Shown one piece after another: positions 36,737 to 44,680 of a stretch of DNA of 59,226 nt. Origin of the DNA: Nocardiopsis suaedae (GTDB lineage: Bacteria; Actinomycetota; Actinomycetes; Streptosporangiales; Streptosporangiaceae); assembly GCF_027706745.1 (NCBI RefSeq), contig NZ_JAQFWP010000043.1, forward strand, positions 1-59,226, written 5' to 3'. The position numbers and the translations under genes are program-made. The notes beneath the pieces are model-generated. The model was not told where the DNA came from and made no database searches. It was given only the letters and a program-made list of their open reading frames with translations. Every line of letters begins with the position of its first letter. Position 1 is the first letter of the stretch.

Positions 36737-38086
36737 ATGGCACGTCCCAGGATCGTGGTGATCGGCGCGGGGTTCGCGGGGCTGCACGCGCTGCGCCGCC
36801 TGGAGCGGCGCATCCCGCGGGCGGCCGCGGACATCGTCCTCGTCGCGCCCAACGACTACATGCTCTACAGCCCGCTGCTGCCGCAGGTCGCCTCCGGGCT
36901 GCTCACGCCGCAGTCGATCGCGGTGTCGCTGCACCGGGTGCTGCGCCGCACGCGCATGGTGCCCGGCACCGCCATGGGGGTGGACCCCTCCAGCCGCACC
37001 GTCGTCATCGAGAAGATCAACGGGGAGAAGACCACCGAGCGCTACGACCGCCTCGTGCTGGCCCCCGGCAGCCTCACCCGGGCCTTCGACATCGCCGGGC
37101 TGCGCGAGCACGCCTTCGGCAACAAGAACCTGGCCGAGGCGGTGGTCCTGCGCGACCACGTGCTGGCCCAGCTCGAACTCGCCAACGCCAGCGACGACCC
37201 GGTCGAGCGCGAGGAGCGGTGCCGCTTCATCGTCGTCGGCGGCGGCTACACCGGCGTGGAGACCGCGGCCTCCCTGGAGCGCCTCACCGAGGACATGGCG
37301 CGCCGCTACCCCGAGCTGCGCTCGCTGATCCGGTGGCACCTGGTGGACATCGCCCCGCACATCCTGCCCGAGCTGGGGACCAAGCTCGGCGACGAGGCCC
37401 TGGACCTGCTGCGCGGCATGGGCATCGAGGTCAAGCTGGGGGTGTCGGTCAAGGAGGTCACCGAGAACCGGGTGACGCTCACCGACGACCGGGTGCTGCC
37501 CTGCCGCACCCTCATCTGGACCGCGGGCACCACGCCCAGCCCGCTGATGTCGGCCCTCGGCGGGGAGACCGACCGGGGGCGGCTGGTCGTGGGCGCGGAC
37601 ATGGCCGCCGAGAGCCTGGACGGGGTGTTCGCCCTGGGGGACGCCGCCGCGGTCCCCGACCTGATGAAGGAGGGCGGCGGGTACTGCCCGCCCACCGCGC
37701 AGTTCGCCCAGCGGCAGGGCGTGGTGGCCGCCGACAACGTGGTCGCCTCGCTGCTCGGGCGGCCGCTCACCCCCTTCGGGCACCGGGACCTCGGCCTGGT
37801 GGTCGACCTGAGCGGCAAGGACGCGCTGGCCAGACCGCTGGGCTACGAGCTGAGCGGGCTCCCGGCGCTGGGGGTGACGCGCGCCTATCACCTGGCGGCG
37901 GTGCCGTCGGCGCCCTCGCGGGCGCGCGTGCTGGCCAACTGGGTGATCGACGCGATGCTCGGCGGCGAGGTGGCGCGCCTGGGCTTCCACCACGGCAAGC
38001 CCTCGGCCTTCGTGGACATCGAGGGCGACCACTACCTCGACGGCGACACGGCCAAGGCGGAGGCGAAGCGGCTGTCGGGGGGCTGA
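36737..38086 (+). CDS. ndh: Type II NADH dehydrogenase (NDH-2)
   Basis: A 449-residue membrane-associated flavoprotein that oxidises NADH and reduces menaquinone without pumping protons. The first dinucleotide motif is GAGFAGLHALRRL (about 10-22), the second is VVGGGYTGVETAASL, and the FALGDAAAVPD motif near residue 300 contacts FAD. YCPPTAQFAQRQG is the quinone-binding block. The C-terminus is amphipathic, as expected for membrane association. Family members are close to one another, so another pyridine-nucleotide oxidoreductase is possible but less likely. Confidence 0.9.
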   Translation: MARPRIVVIGAGFAGLHALRRLERRIPRAAADIVLVAPNDYMLYSPLLPQVASGLLTPQSIAVSLHRVLRRTRMVPGTAMGVDPSSRTVVIEKINGEKTTERYDRLVLAPGSLTRAFDIAGLREHAFGNKNLAEAVVLRDHVLAQLELANASDDPVEREERCRFIVVGGGYTGVETAASLERLTEDMARRYPELRSLIRWHLVDIAPHILPELGTKLGDEALDLLRGMGIEVKLGVSVKEVTENRVTLTDDRVLPCRTLIWTAGTTPSPLMSALGGETDRGRLVVGADMAAESLDGVFALGDAAAVPDLMKEGGGYCPPTAQFAQRQGVVAADNVVASLLGRPLTPFGHRDLGLVVDLSGKDALARPLGYELSGLPALGVTRAYHLAAVPSAPSRARVLANWVIDAMLGGEVARLGFHHGKPSAFVDIEGDHYLDGDTAKAEAKRLSGG

Positions 38087-38104
38087 CGGGGCCGCGGCGC
38101 GGCG

Positions 38105-38132
38105 GCGCGCCCGCCGGGCAGGGCGGGCGCGC
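38105..38132. terminator. Perfect 11-bp hairpin between ndh and copZ
   Basis: GCGCGCCCGCC (38105-38115) pairs perfectly with 38122-38132 across a 6-base loop. The two genes converge on it. Confidence 0.82.
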
Positions 38133-38157
38133 GGGTCGGCCGCGGTAGGGCGCCGGG

Positions 38158-38364
38158 TCAGCCGGAGATGGTGTACCCGGCCTCGTCGATGGCGGCCGCG
38201 AGGCGGTCGGCGGGGACGGGGCCGTCACTGGTGATGTCCACGCGCCCGCTGCCGAGGTCGACCTCGACCGCGGTGACGCCCGGGATCTCCCCGACCTCTT
38301 CCTTGACCGAGCTCACGCAGTGCTCGCACGTCATGCCGCTGACCGTGATGGTGGTGCCGGCCAT
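38158..38364 (-). CDS. copZ: Copper chaperone CopZ (HMA domain)
   Basis: The 68-residue product is a single heavy-metal-associated domain. The metal-binding motif GMTCEHCVSSV (Cys13 and Cys16) follows the usual first strand, and the ferredoxin-like fold ends at AGYTISG. It carries Cu(I) in the cytoplasm. It lies 31 bases after csoR in the same operon, so it would be induced by copper. No CopA exporter is next to it. Confidence 0.9.
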   Translation of the reverse strand: MAGTTITVSGMTCEHCVSSVKEEVGEIPGVTAVEVDLGSGRVDITSDGPVPADRLAAAIDEAGYTISG

Positions 38365-38395
38365 TGGGGGCCTCCTCGTCCTCTTCGCTCCGGGG

Positions 38396-38683
38396 TCAGG
38401 AGCGCACCAGGCGGGCGATGGCCTCGGACGCCTCGCGCACCTTCTCGTCGGCCTCCTCGCCGCCGCTGGCGACGGCGTGGCCGACACAGTGCTTGAGGTG
38501 CTCGTCCAGCATCGACAGGGCGAAGGACCGCAGCGCCTTGTTGACCGCGGCGGTCTGGGTCAGGATGTCGATGCAGTAGTTGTCGTCCTCGACCATCCGC
38601 TGCAGTCCGCGGACCTGGCCCTCGATCCTGCGCAGCCGGTTGATGTGGCTCTGCTTGTCATCGTGGTAGCCGTAGGTCGCCAT
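38396..38683 (-). CDS. csoR: CsoR-family copper-sensing repressor
   Basis: A 95-residue all-helical repressor. The copper ligands are Cys in DNYCIDILTQ and His and Cys in LDEHLKHCVGHA, the Cys-His-Cys trio of CsoR. The N-terminal HINRLRRIEGQVRGLQRM helix is typical. The start is placed at ATG 38683, which has a GGGGAG site. An ATG at 38719 would sit about 2 bases from a TATATT -10-like box and the operator and has no site of its own. Confidence 0.9.
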   Translation of the reverse strand: MATYGYHDDKQSHINRLRRIEGQVRGLQRMVEDDNYCIDILTQTAAVNKALRSFALSMLDEHLKHCVGHAVASGGEEADEKVREASEAIARLVRS

Positions 38684-38723
38684 CCGGGTGCTCCCCTGCT
38701 CGTCAGTGACTGCGTCCATCAAT

Positions 38724-38740
38724 ATACCCCCTCGCGGTAT
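38724..38740 (-). promoter_or_regulatory. CsoR operator overlapping the csoR promoter
   Basis: ATACCCCCTCGCGGTAT is a palindromic site with ATACC and GGTAT half-sites, as in known actinomycete CsoR boxes. A TATATT sequence on the minus strand at 38721-38726 could be the -10 element, so repressor binding would block transcription of csoR-copZ. Confidence 0.78.
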
Positions 38741-38830
38741 CCAACCTCGCGTTGTCGGCCGACATTCCGCGCGGTGCAACCCTATGGCGCGAGGAGGAAG
38801 GGGACATACCGGCGGACGCGGGGCGGGGCC

Positions 38831-40291
38831 TCAGCCCGCGGCGGCGGCCGCCTCGGCCTCCTCCCACAGGGGGCGCGCGGCCTCCAGGCGGGCCAGGTAG
38901 CGGCGGTATCCGGCGTCGTAGCGGGCGACCAGGCCGGCGGGGGGATCGGCCGACACCGGGGCCCGCGTCCACGCCGCCTCGTCGACCCCGGCGCCCAGCG
39001 TGCGCAGGCCCGCCAGGACGGCGCCGCGGGCCCCGGCCTGCGCGCCCGGCGCCAGGGCCACGGGCCGCCCGAGGACCGCCGAGAACACCTCCACCCACGC
39101 GCGGCTGCGGGCGCCCCCGCCGCACAGGGTCAGGCGCCCCTCCAGCCCGGCCGCCTCCAGGCAGTGGCGTGAGGCGTAGGCGATGCCCTCGCACACCGCG
39201 CGGACCACGTCGGCGGGGCCGTGGTGGAGACTCAGGCCGTCCAGCTCCCCGCGGGCGTAGGGCGACACGAACGGCGCGCGCTCGCCCGACGGCGCCAGGT
39301 AGGGCAGGACGCGCAGGCCGCGCGCCCCCGGCGGCGACCCCTCCAGCAGGGACTCCAGGTCCGCCACGGGGCGGCCGGTCAGGCGCAGGGCCCAGTCCAG
39401 GCTGGCCGTGCCCACCATGGCGGGCATCGCGCGCAGGTAGGAGCCCTCGCCGGTGGCCAGCGACATCCCGGCCCGGGTGCCGGTGGTGTCCACCGCGGTG
39501 CGGGCCACCTGGCAGGCCAGCGTGGTGCCGACGATGAGCAGGCCGTCGCCGGGGCGGACCACCCCGGCGCCGCGGGCGCAGGCGGGCAGGTCGTAGGGGC
39601 CCGAGGAGACCGGGGTGCCCTCGGGGAGGCCGGTCAGCGCGGCACCTTCGGGGCCGAGGGGGGCCAGCGGCGGCCCACTGTGCACGGGAGGGAGCAGGGC
39701 GGCGCGGTGCTCCAGGCCGGTGGCGCGCAGCGCGGCGGGAGTGTAGCCCGTGGGGGTGCCGCCGAAGGGCATCGAGGCCTCGGAGGGGTCGGTGGCGCGG
39801 ACGCCGGTGAGGCGCTGGAAGACCATGTCCTTGCAGTAGGCGGCGGTGGCGGCGCGGTCCAGGACCTCCGGCTCGTTGCGGTCGGCCCAGGCGAGCAGGG
39901 CGGCCTGGGCGCCGGGGAACAGGGCGCCGCCGGTGGCGGCGAACACTTCGGCGGCGGCGCCCCCGCGCTCCCATTCGGTGATGATCCCGGCGGCGCGGCC
40001 GTCCATCCAGGACAGGGCGCGGCGGACGGGGCGGCCGTCGGCGTCCAGCAGCCAGAGCCCGTCGCCCTGCCCGGTGAGGGCGAGGAGCCGGACGGGCTCG
40101 TCCAGGCGCTCGGCGAGGGCGCGCACGACGGTGCCGACGGAGGCGGTGACCGCTCGGGCGTCCTGCTCGACGTGCCCGGGGGCGGGGTGTTCGAGCTCCG
40201 TGGGGACGGAGGCGGTATCGACCTCGCGTCCCCGGGAGTCGAACGCCACCGCCTTGGTGAGCGAGGTGCCCACGTCCACTCCGATGTCCAT
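38831..40291 (-). CDS. FGGY-family sugar kinase 1
   Basis: A 486-residue sugar kinase of the xylulokinase/erythritol kinase group. The N-terminal phosphate-binding motif MDIGVDVGTSLTKAV, the ALTGQGDGLWLLD loop and the C-terminal LTLCGGGARSRAWVEVFSAVLG (ATP-binding) are all present. It phosphorylates a pentulose, pentitol or similar sugar. The ATG at 40291 starts the family motif and follows GGAG; a longer start at 40312 lacks support. Its promoter carries the ACTTAACAT motif also found upstream of the second kinase. Confidence 0.88.
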   Translation of the reverse strand: MDIGVDVGTSLTKAVAFDSRGREVDTASVPTELEHPAPGHVEQDARAVTASVGTVVRALAERLDEPVRLLALTGQGDGLWLLDADGRPVRRALSWMDGRAAGIITEWERGGAAAEVFAATGGALFPGAQAALLAWADRNEPEVLDRAATAAYCKDMVFQRLTGVRATDPSEASMPFGGTPTGYTPAALRATGLEHRAALLPPVHSGPPLAPLGPEGAALTGLPEGTPVSSGPYDLPACARGAGVVRPGDGLLIVGTTLACQVARTAVDTTGTRAGMSLATGEGSYLRAMPAMVGTASLDWALRLTGRPVADLESLLEGSPPGARGLRVLPYLAPSGERAPFVSPYARGELDGLSLHHGPADVVRAVCEGIAYASRHCLEAAGLEGRLTLCGGGARSRAWVEVFSAVLGRPVALAPGAQAGARGAVLAGLRTLGAGVDEAAWTRAPVSADPPAGLVARYDAGYRRYLARLEAARPLWEEAEAAAAAG

Positions 40292-40319
40292 CCGCCGCCA
40301 CCGCTCCATCAAAAAAGGT

Positions 40320-40341
40320 GTGAACTTAACATCAATGTTGA
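40320..40341. promoter_or_regulatory. Operator of FGGY kinase 1
   Basis: GTGAACTTAACAT (40320-40332) followed by AATGTTGA forms an inverted repeat TTAACAT-C-AATGTTGA. The same 13-base string reads upstream of the second kinase gene at 43020-43008. This suggests one DeoR-like or other regulator controls both, though no regulator gene is in the window. Confidence 0.7.
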
Positions 40342-40404
40342 CGAGCTATTTGTATGGTTATGCCCTAGGTCACGTCAAGCCTGGCGGCGTCCTTCAGGCG
40401 AGGG

Positions 40405-40588
40405 GCCAGACGGGCGGGGTCGGCGGCCCTCGCGGTGGCGCTGTCGGCCGTGCGGCGTGTGCGTGGTCACCGTGATGGGCAGCGGCGGCCAGGGCCGGGG
40501 ATCCCCGGCCCTGCCTGCCGGCATGTGGGCCCCTCGCGGTCCGGGCGGCGCGGCAGGGCGGGCGGGGCGCCCGGCCCCGTTCCCCCGT
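40405..40588 (+). repeat. 217-bp repeat family, forward partial copy
   Basis: This copy has CTGTCGGCCG, then GTGTGCGTGGTCACCGTG, then CTGCCTGCCGGC and CTCGCGGTCCGGG in the same order and spacing as the array units at the right end. It lacks the GCGGCGACGAC block that begins a full unit. It is immediately followed by a reverse copy, forming a long inverted repeat. Confidence 0.8.
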
Positions 40589-40887
40589 GTCGTCGCCGCC
40601 CTTCCCCTGCACCTCGGCAGCCCGTCTCCCGGCCAGGGCCCGGAGCGGGGTACCAGGTCTGCCGCCGCCTGCCTGGAGCGCGAGCGACCCGGCGCCCGGC
40701 GAGCGGGGCCGGGGAACCGCCCGGCTCACTCCGTCGCCGCCGAACTCGGCGACCACGCACGCGCCGTGCGGCCGACAGCGCTGCAGGTAGGGCCGCCGCC
40801 CTTCGTCGTCGCTGCTGCATTCCCCCTGCATTCCGGCGGCCCGACGGATGGGCGGGGACGTGAGCGGAGTACCGGCCGGGCCGCCGG
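40589..40887 (-). repeat. 217-bp repeat family, reverse copy (one unit plus part)
   Basis: Two reverse-oriented GTCGTCGC blocks (40589-40600 and 40805-40815) are 216 bases apart, exactly one unit of the terminal array. The interval read on the minus strand has CGACGACGAAGG, GCGCTGTCGGCCG, GTGCGTGGTCGCCG and GGTACCCCGCT in array order. It ends at the stop of the histidine phosphatase gene. Confidence 0.85.
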
Positions 40888-41508
40888 TCAGGCCTCCAAG
40901 GGCTCGTTGAAGCCGAGCAGGCCCGCCTCGTCCTCCAGCGTCCACCGGAGCCTGGCTCCCCGGCAGTTGCCCACCTTCGGGAACGCCCTCCGGTAGCGGC
41001 TCGCGTCCATGCCCAGGAGCCGGCACAGCACCAGCCGGATCAGCGTCCCGTGCGCCACCACCAGGACCCTCCCGCCGGGGTGCGCCCGGGCCGCGTCGGC
41101 CAGAGCCGCCGCCCCGCGCTCGGCCACCTTCACCGGGTCCTCCGACCCCGGCAGCGGGTTGCGCAGCGGGTCCAGCTCGAACCGCTCGCGCGCCCCGCCC
41201 AGGCGTTCGCGCATCTCGCGGGAGGTCAGCCCTTCGCCCTGACCGAAGTCCTGCTCGACCAGGCGGGGGTCGGCCGCCACCGGGAGCCCCGCCGCCTCGC
41301 CCGCCGGGGCGGCGGTCCGGGCCGACCGGCTCAGCGTCGAGCTCACCACGCCGCTCAGCCCCGCCGTCGCCGCCCACCGGGCGAGCTCCTCCGCCTGGCG
41401 CACGCCCTCCTCGGTCAGCGCCACGTCGCTCGAACCGGCGTACCGGTTCTCCGCGTGCCACACCGTCTCCCCGTGCCGCACCACGACCAGCTCCGTCGCG
41501 TCCGTCAC
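40888..41508 (-). CDS. Histidine phosphatase (phosphoglycerate mutase-like)
   Basis: A 206-residue branch-1 histidine phosphatase. The catalytic motif VVRHGETVWHAENRYAG contains the RHG triplet (Arg and His about 10-11). The second histidine is in VLVVAHGTLIRLV. The GTG start at 41508 overlaps the stop of the upstream kinase by four bases. The coupling with a sugar kinase suggests it dephosphorylates a sugar phosphate of the same route, perhaps to balance or detoxify it. That role is inference. Confidence 0.87.
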   Translation of the reverse strand: MTDATELVVVRHGETVWHAENRYAGSSDVALTEEGVRQAEELARWAATAGLSGVVSSTLSRSARTAAPAGEAAGLPVAADPRLVEQDFGQGEGLTSREMRERLGGARERFELDPLRNPLPGSEDPVKVAERGAAALADAARAHPGGRVLVVAHGTLIRLVLCRLLGMDASRYRRAFPKVGNCRGARLRWTLEDEAGLLGFNEPLEA

Positions 41509-42983
41509 CGCCGCCCCCTCTCCGCGGCCCCCTGCGGGGCAGCGCTCCAACCGCGCTCCGCGAGCGCGTCGACCAACCGTGCGTAGGCGCCCTCCAGCCG
41601 CTCGCCGACCTCGGGGCGCGGTTCCACTGTGGCGCGGATCCGCACCATCCGCGCCGCGACCCGCTCGGGTGGTGTGTCGCCGCACGCCGCGAGCAGCGCC
41701 ATGCCGAAAGCCGGGGCCGCGTTCTCCGGCACCTCCAGCGGGCGGCCGAGCACATCCGCCCGGAGCTGCGTCCAGCGCGCGCTGGCGACCGCGCCGCCGG
41801 TCACCCGCACCGGACCACCGACCTCGGCCCCCAGGGCGCCCAGCCGCTCGAAGCAGAGCCGCTCCACGAACGCCACGCCCTGCAGGGTCGCGGCGTACCG
41901 GTCGGCCTCGTCCTTCGGCTCCCCGAGGGTGAAACCGCGCGCCTGCGGGGCGGCGAACGGGAACCGCTCGCCCTGGCCGACCAGGGGGTAGACCACCGCG
42001 GAGGCCGGGTGCTCCAGGTCGGCCGCCGCGTCCATGACGGCCGGGTCGACGCCGGGGAACGCCGAGGCCAGGACCCCCGCACCGGTGCTGGACGCGCCGC
42101 CCGGCCACCACCGGCCGTCCGGGGACCGGTGGCTGTACACGCCGCTCGCGCCGTCGGCGATCCGGTGCTCCGACGCCCCCTTGAGGACGAGGGTCGTGCC
42201 CAGGACGGAGTTCCAGCGCCCCGGCTCCAGCGCGCCGGACGCGAGCTGGGCGGCGCACCCGTCGGTCATCCCGGCGACGATGGGCGTCCCCTGCGGCAGG
42301 CCGGTGTGGGCGGCGGCGCGGGCGCACACCGACCCGATGGGCCGCCCCGGCGCCGTCAGCGCCGGGAGCGCCGCCGGGGGCACCCCCATGGCCTCCACCA
42401 CCGGGTCCGGCCAGGCCGCGGCCAGCGGGTCGGCGCCCGACTTGAGGGCGTGGCTGGTGTCGGCGGCGGTCGGCGCCCCGTTGAGGCGGCCGGTGAGGAA
42501 GTCGGCCTGGTGGAGGAGGAGGTCGCCGCGTCCGGGGCGGAGCGCCCGGCGGCCCAGCAGCGCCAGTCGGGGGAAGGCCCAGGAGGGTTGCGGCCGGGCG
42601 CCGACGCGCCGCCAGGCCTCCCCGCCCGCCGCGGCGATGAGCGGCTCCGCTTCGTCGGCGGCGCGCCCGTCGTCGTACATCAGGGCGGGCCCGAGCGGGC
42701 GGAGCCCATCGTCGGCGGCGAGCACGGTCCCGGAGGTGGCGCACACCGCCACGCCCCCGACGGGGTGCCCGTGCCCCGCCTGCTCGACGGCGGTGCGGCA
42801 GGCCGCCCCGACCGCCTCCCACCAGTGCTCGGGGTCCTGCTCGTGGCGGCCGTCCCGGCGGGTGCCGCGCAGCGGGGCCGCGCCCTGACCCGCCACGGTG
42901 CCGTCGCCGTGCGCCGCCACGGCCCGCACGCCCTGGGTCCCCACGTCGATGCCGACCCACAGCGGCGCCGAAGGTTCCGCCAC
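41505..42983 (-). CDS. FGGY-family sugar kinase 2
   Basis: A 492-residue FGGY kinase with MAEPSAPLWVGIDVGTQGVRAV at the N-terminus, the VCATSGTVLAAD region, GMTDGCAAQLASGA (sugar-binding) and VRVTGGAVASARWTQLRADVLGRP, the C-terminal ATP-binding motif. It is only distantly like kinase 1. The sequence is closest to ribulokinase/uncharacterised pentulose kinases. It starts its own operon with the histidine phosphatase. The operator lies 12-37 bases upstream of the ATG. Confidence 0.87.
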   Translation of the reverse strand: MAEPSAPLWVGIDVGTQGVRAVAAHGDGTVAGQGAAPLRGTRRDGRHEQDPEHWWEAVGAACRTAVEQAGHGHPVGGVAVCATSGTVLAADDGLRPLGPALMYDDGRAADEAEPLIAAAGGEAWRRVGARPQPSWAFPRLALLGRRALRPGRGDLLLHQADFLTGRLNGAPTAADTSHALKSGADPLAAAWPDPVVEAMGVPPAALPALTAPGRPIGSVCARAAAHTGLPQGTPIVAGMTDGCAAQLASGALEPGRWNSVLGTTLVLKGASEHRIADGASGVYSHRSPDGRWWPGGASSTGAGVLASAFPGVDPAVMDAAADLEHPASAVVYPLVGQGERFPFAAPQARGFTLGEPKDEADRYAATLQGVAFVERLCFERLGALGAEVGGPVRVTGGAVASARWTQLRADVLGRPLEVPENAAPAFGMALLAACGDTPPERVAARMVRIRATVEPRPEVGERLEGAYARLVDALAERGWSAAPQGAAERGRR

Positions 42984-42994
42984 GTCGCCTCCCG

Positions 42995-43020
42995 GATGTT
43001 AAGTGGAATGTTAAGTTCAC
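42995..43020. promoter_or_regulatory. Operator of FGGY kinase 2
   Basis: On the minus strand GTGAACTTAACAT is followed by TCC and a second ACTTAACAT, a direct repeat of the motif seen once plus an imperfect inverted half at kinase 1. A TATACT -10-like hexamer lies just upstream on the same strand (43028-43023), so the operator would overlap the start of transcription. Confidence 0.74.
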
Positions 43021-43148
43021 AAAGTATATGTGAATCCTCTCATGGAGTGTTCCCCTGGAGGCGGGGTGGGCCCGCTTCACTCTGGCGAGCTGCGGAAACG
43101 CCGGACGCGAGGCTTGCCGTGCCGGGGGTGTCGTCCGACCATTGGCCC

Positions 43149-43403
43149 ATGAGCGACGAAAAGCGGGCAGAGAAGGACATCCTCTCGCGGATCACCGAGC
43201 TGATCGGCGAGGAGAAGGCGCTGCGCGAGCAGAGCGAGCACCGCCTCACGCCCGACGAGCGGTCCCGCATGCGGAGCGTCGCCACCGAGCTGGACCAGTG
43301 CTGGGACCTGCTCCGCCAGCGCCGGGCCCAGGGGGAGTACGGCGAGGAGGCCCCCGAGGCGCGCGTCCGCCCGGCTTCGGAGGTCGAGGGCTACTGGCAG
43401 TGA
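43149..43403 (+). CDS. DUF2630 family protein
   Basis: An 84-residue cytosolic helical protein. It matches DUF2630, including ILSRITELIGEEKALRE near the start, LDQCWDLLRQRRAQ in the middle and the invariant RPASEVEGYWQ at the end. The function of the family is unknown. It is widespread in actinomycetes and usually stands alone, as here. The ATG at 43149 lacks a strong ribosome-binding site, so it may be leaderless. Confidence 0.9.
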   Translation: MSDEKRAEKDILSRITELIGEEKALREQSEHRLTPDERSRMRSVATELDQCWDLLRQRRAQGEYGEEAPEARVRPASEVEGYWQ

Positions 43404-44079
43404 GGCCCCGTCCCCGGTCCGCCCGCGTTCGGGGCGGTCCCGCACGGGTCTTCATGGGGGGCGAGGGCGGTCCGGGGCATCCAGCGCGGTGAAATGCCCC
43501 TCCCCGGGCCGATCGTGTGGTGGAACCGCCACCCTCGTCGCCCCGAACCGCCTCCAGGGTCCCGAGGAAGTGCCCGGAGGCCGGACATGCCGCGTGTATC
43601 AGGCGCGGCGGGGGCGCTCCGGCGCTCTTGCGCGGTGGAATCGTCACCCGACCAGCGCACCCCCTCCAGCGACCGCGCACACGCCCGCCGCTCGACAGTG
43701 CTGCCCCAAGGCCGCTGCCGTCTGTCGTCGCTGCCCTCCACCCTGCACACCGCCGACCCGTCGTCCGGCCGGGGCCGTGAGCGGGGGTACCGGCTCGGCC
43801 GCTGCCCCCTGACCGCGAGGGGCCCACCGCCTGGCAGGCGCGGCCCGGCAACCGGCACCTCCGAGTGGGTCGATCGCCCCGACCGACCTGCAGCCCGCCC
43901 GGCCGCCCCGGCGGCCGGAACCGGTCACCGTCGGACCGCCGCTCCGGGGCGGACGGCCGCCGGGTTCCCGTACGCTCGACAACCGCGCGCCGACGGGTGC
44001 GCCCCGTGCCCCGCACACCCCGCGCCCCCGCCGGGTCTGCGAGGCCGGGACCCCACGGGACCTCTCGGAAAGTCTGCGG
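43404..44079. other. Intergenic region with a repeat copy
   Basis: This 676-base gap holds three short direct repeats (43488, 43515 and 43630 region) and a reverse copy of the 217-bp repeat (43660-43870). The remainder, up to the DUF4126 start, has no gene or clear structure. Confidence 0.6.
43660..43870 (-). repeat. 217-bp repeat family, reverse copy
   Basis: Read on the minus strand this stretch has GGTTGCCGGG, CTCGCGGTC, GGCCGAGCCGGTACCCC, GCAGCGACGAC (43734-43724), then CACTGTCGAGCGGCGGGC and GTGTGCGCGGTCGC, in the order of the array units. It is more diverged than the 40.6-kb copy. It is confined to non-coding DNA. Confidence 0.75.
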
Positions 44080-44670
44080 ATGCTCGAACTCCTCACCGGT
44101 GCCGGACTGGCCTCCTCCGCCGGGCTCAACGCCTACATCCCCCTCTTGGCGGCCGGGCTGCTCTCCCGCTTCACCCCCCTGTTCGAGCTCGGCCCCTCCT
44201 GGGCCTGGCTGGAACACCCCGCGACCCTGGTGATCCTCGGCGTGCTCCTGGCGGTCGAGCTCCTCGCCGACAAGGTCCCCGCGGTCGACAGCGTCAACGA
44301 CGCCGTGCAGACGCTCATCCGCCCCACCTCCGGCGGCATCACCTTCGGCGCGGGGGCGTCCTCCTTCACCACCGACATGGACACCGGCGACGGCTCCTGG
44401 TGGCCCATCGTCGCCGGGGCCGTCATCGCCCTGGTCTTCCACGGCCTCAAGTCGGTGTCCCGGCCCGTCCTCAACACCGCGACCTTCGGTGTCGGCGGCC
44501 CGGTCGCCAGCTTCATCGAGGACGGCATCAGCGCGGTGACCTCGTTCCTCGCGATCGTCCTGCCGATCCTCGTGCTGATCGTGGTCCCCGTGACCCTCGC
44601 CGCCGGCATCTGGGCCTGGCGCCGCCGACGCCGCAAGAAGCGCGAGCGCGCCGGGGCCGAGGCGGCCTGA
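44080..44670 (+). CDS. DUF4126 membrane protein
   Basis: A 196-residue membrane protein of the DUF4126 family. The N-terminal LTGAGLASSAGLNAYIPLLA motif (about 5-24) is characteristic. Several hydrophobic helices follow, including ATLVILGVLLAVELLADKV and FLAIVLPILVLIVVPVTLAAGIWAW, and the C-terminus is a run of Arg/Lys residues. A DxxND-containing loop (PAVDSVNDAV) lies between helices. Its function is not known. Confidence 0.85.
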   Translation: MLELLTGAGLASSAGLNAYIPLLAAGLLSRFTPLFELGPSWAWLEHPATLVILGVLLAVELLADKVPAVDSVNDAVQTLIRPTSGGITFGAGASSFTTDMDTGDGSWWPIVAGAVIALVFHGLKSVSRPVLNTATFGVGGPVASFIEDGISAVTSFLAIVLPILVLIVVPVTLAAGIWAWRRRRRKKRERAGAEAA

Positions 44671-44680
44671 CCGGGGACGC

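Larger units (their letters stand above)
40292..40887. other. Intergenic region between the two kinase transcription units
   Basis: This 596-base gap contains the kinase-1 operator at 40320-40341, then the inverted pair of the approximately 217-bp repeat (40405-40887). No protein-coding gene is supported; the open frames here are those of the repeat itself. Confidence 0.7.

Noticed and set aside
43391-43858. Minus-strand open frame across the intergenic repeat region
   Set aside because: It covers part of the repeat copy and terminates inside the DUF2630 gene; no family resemblance.
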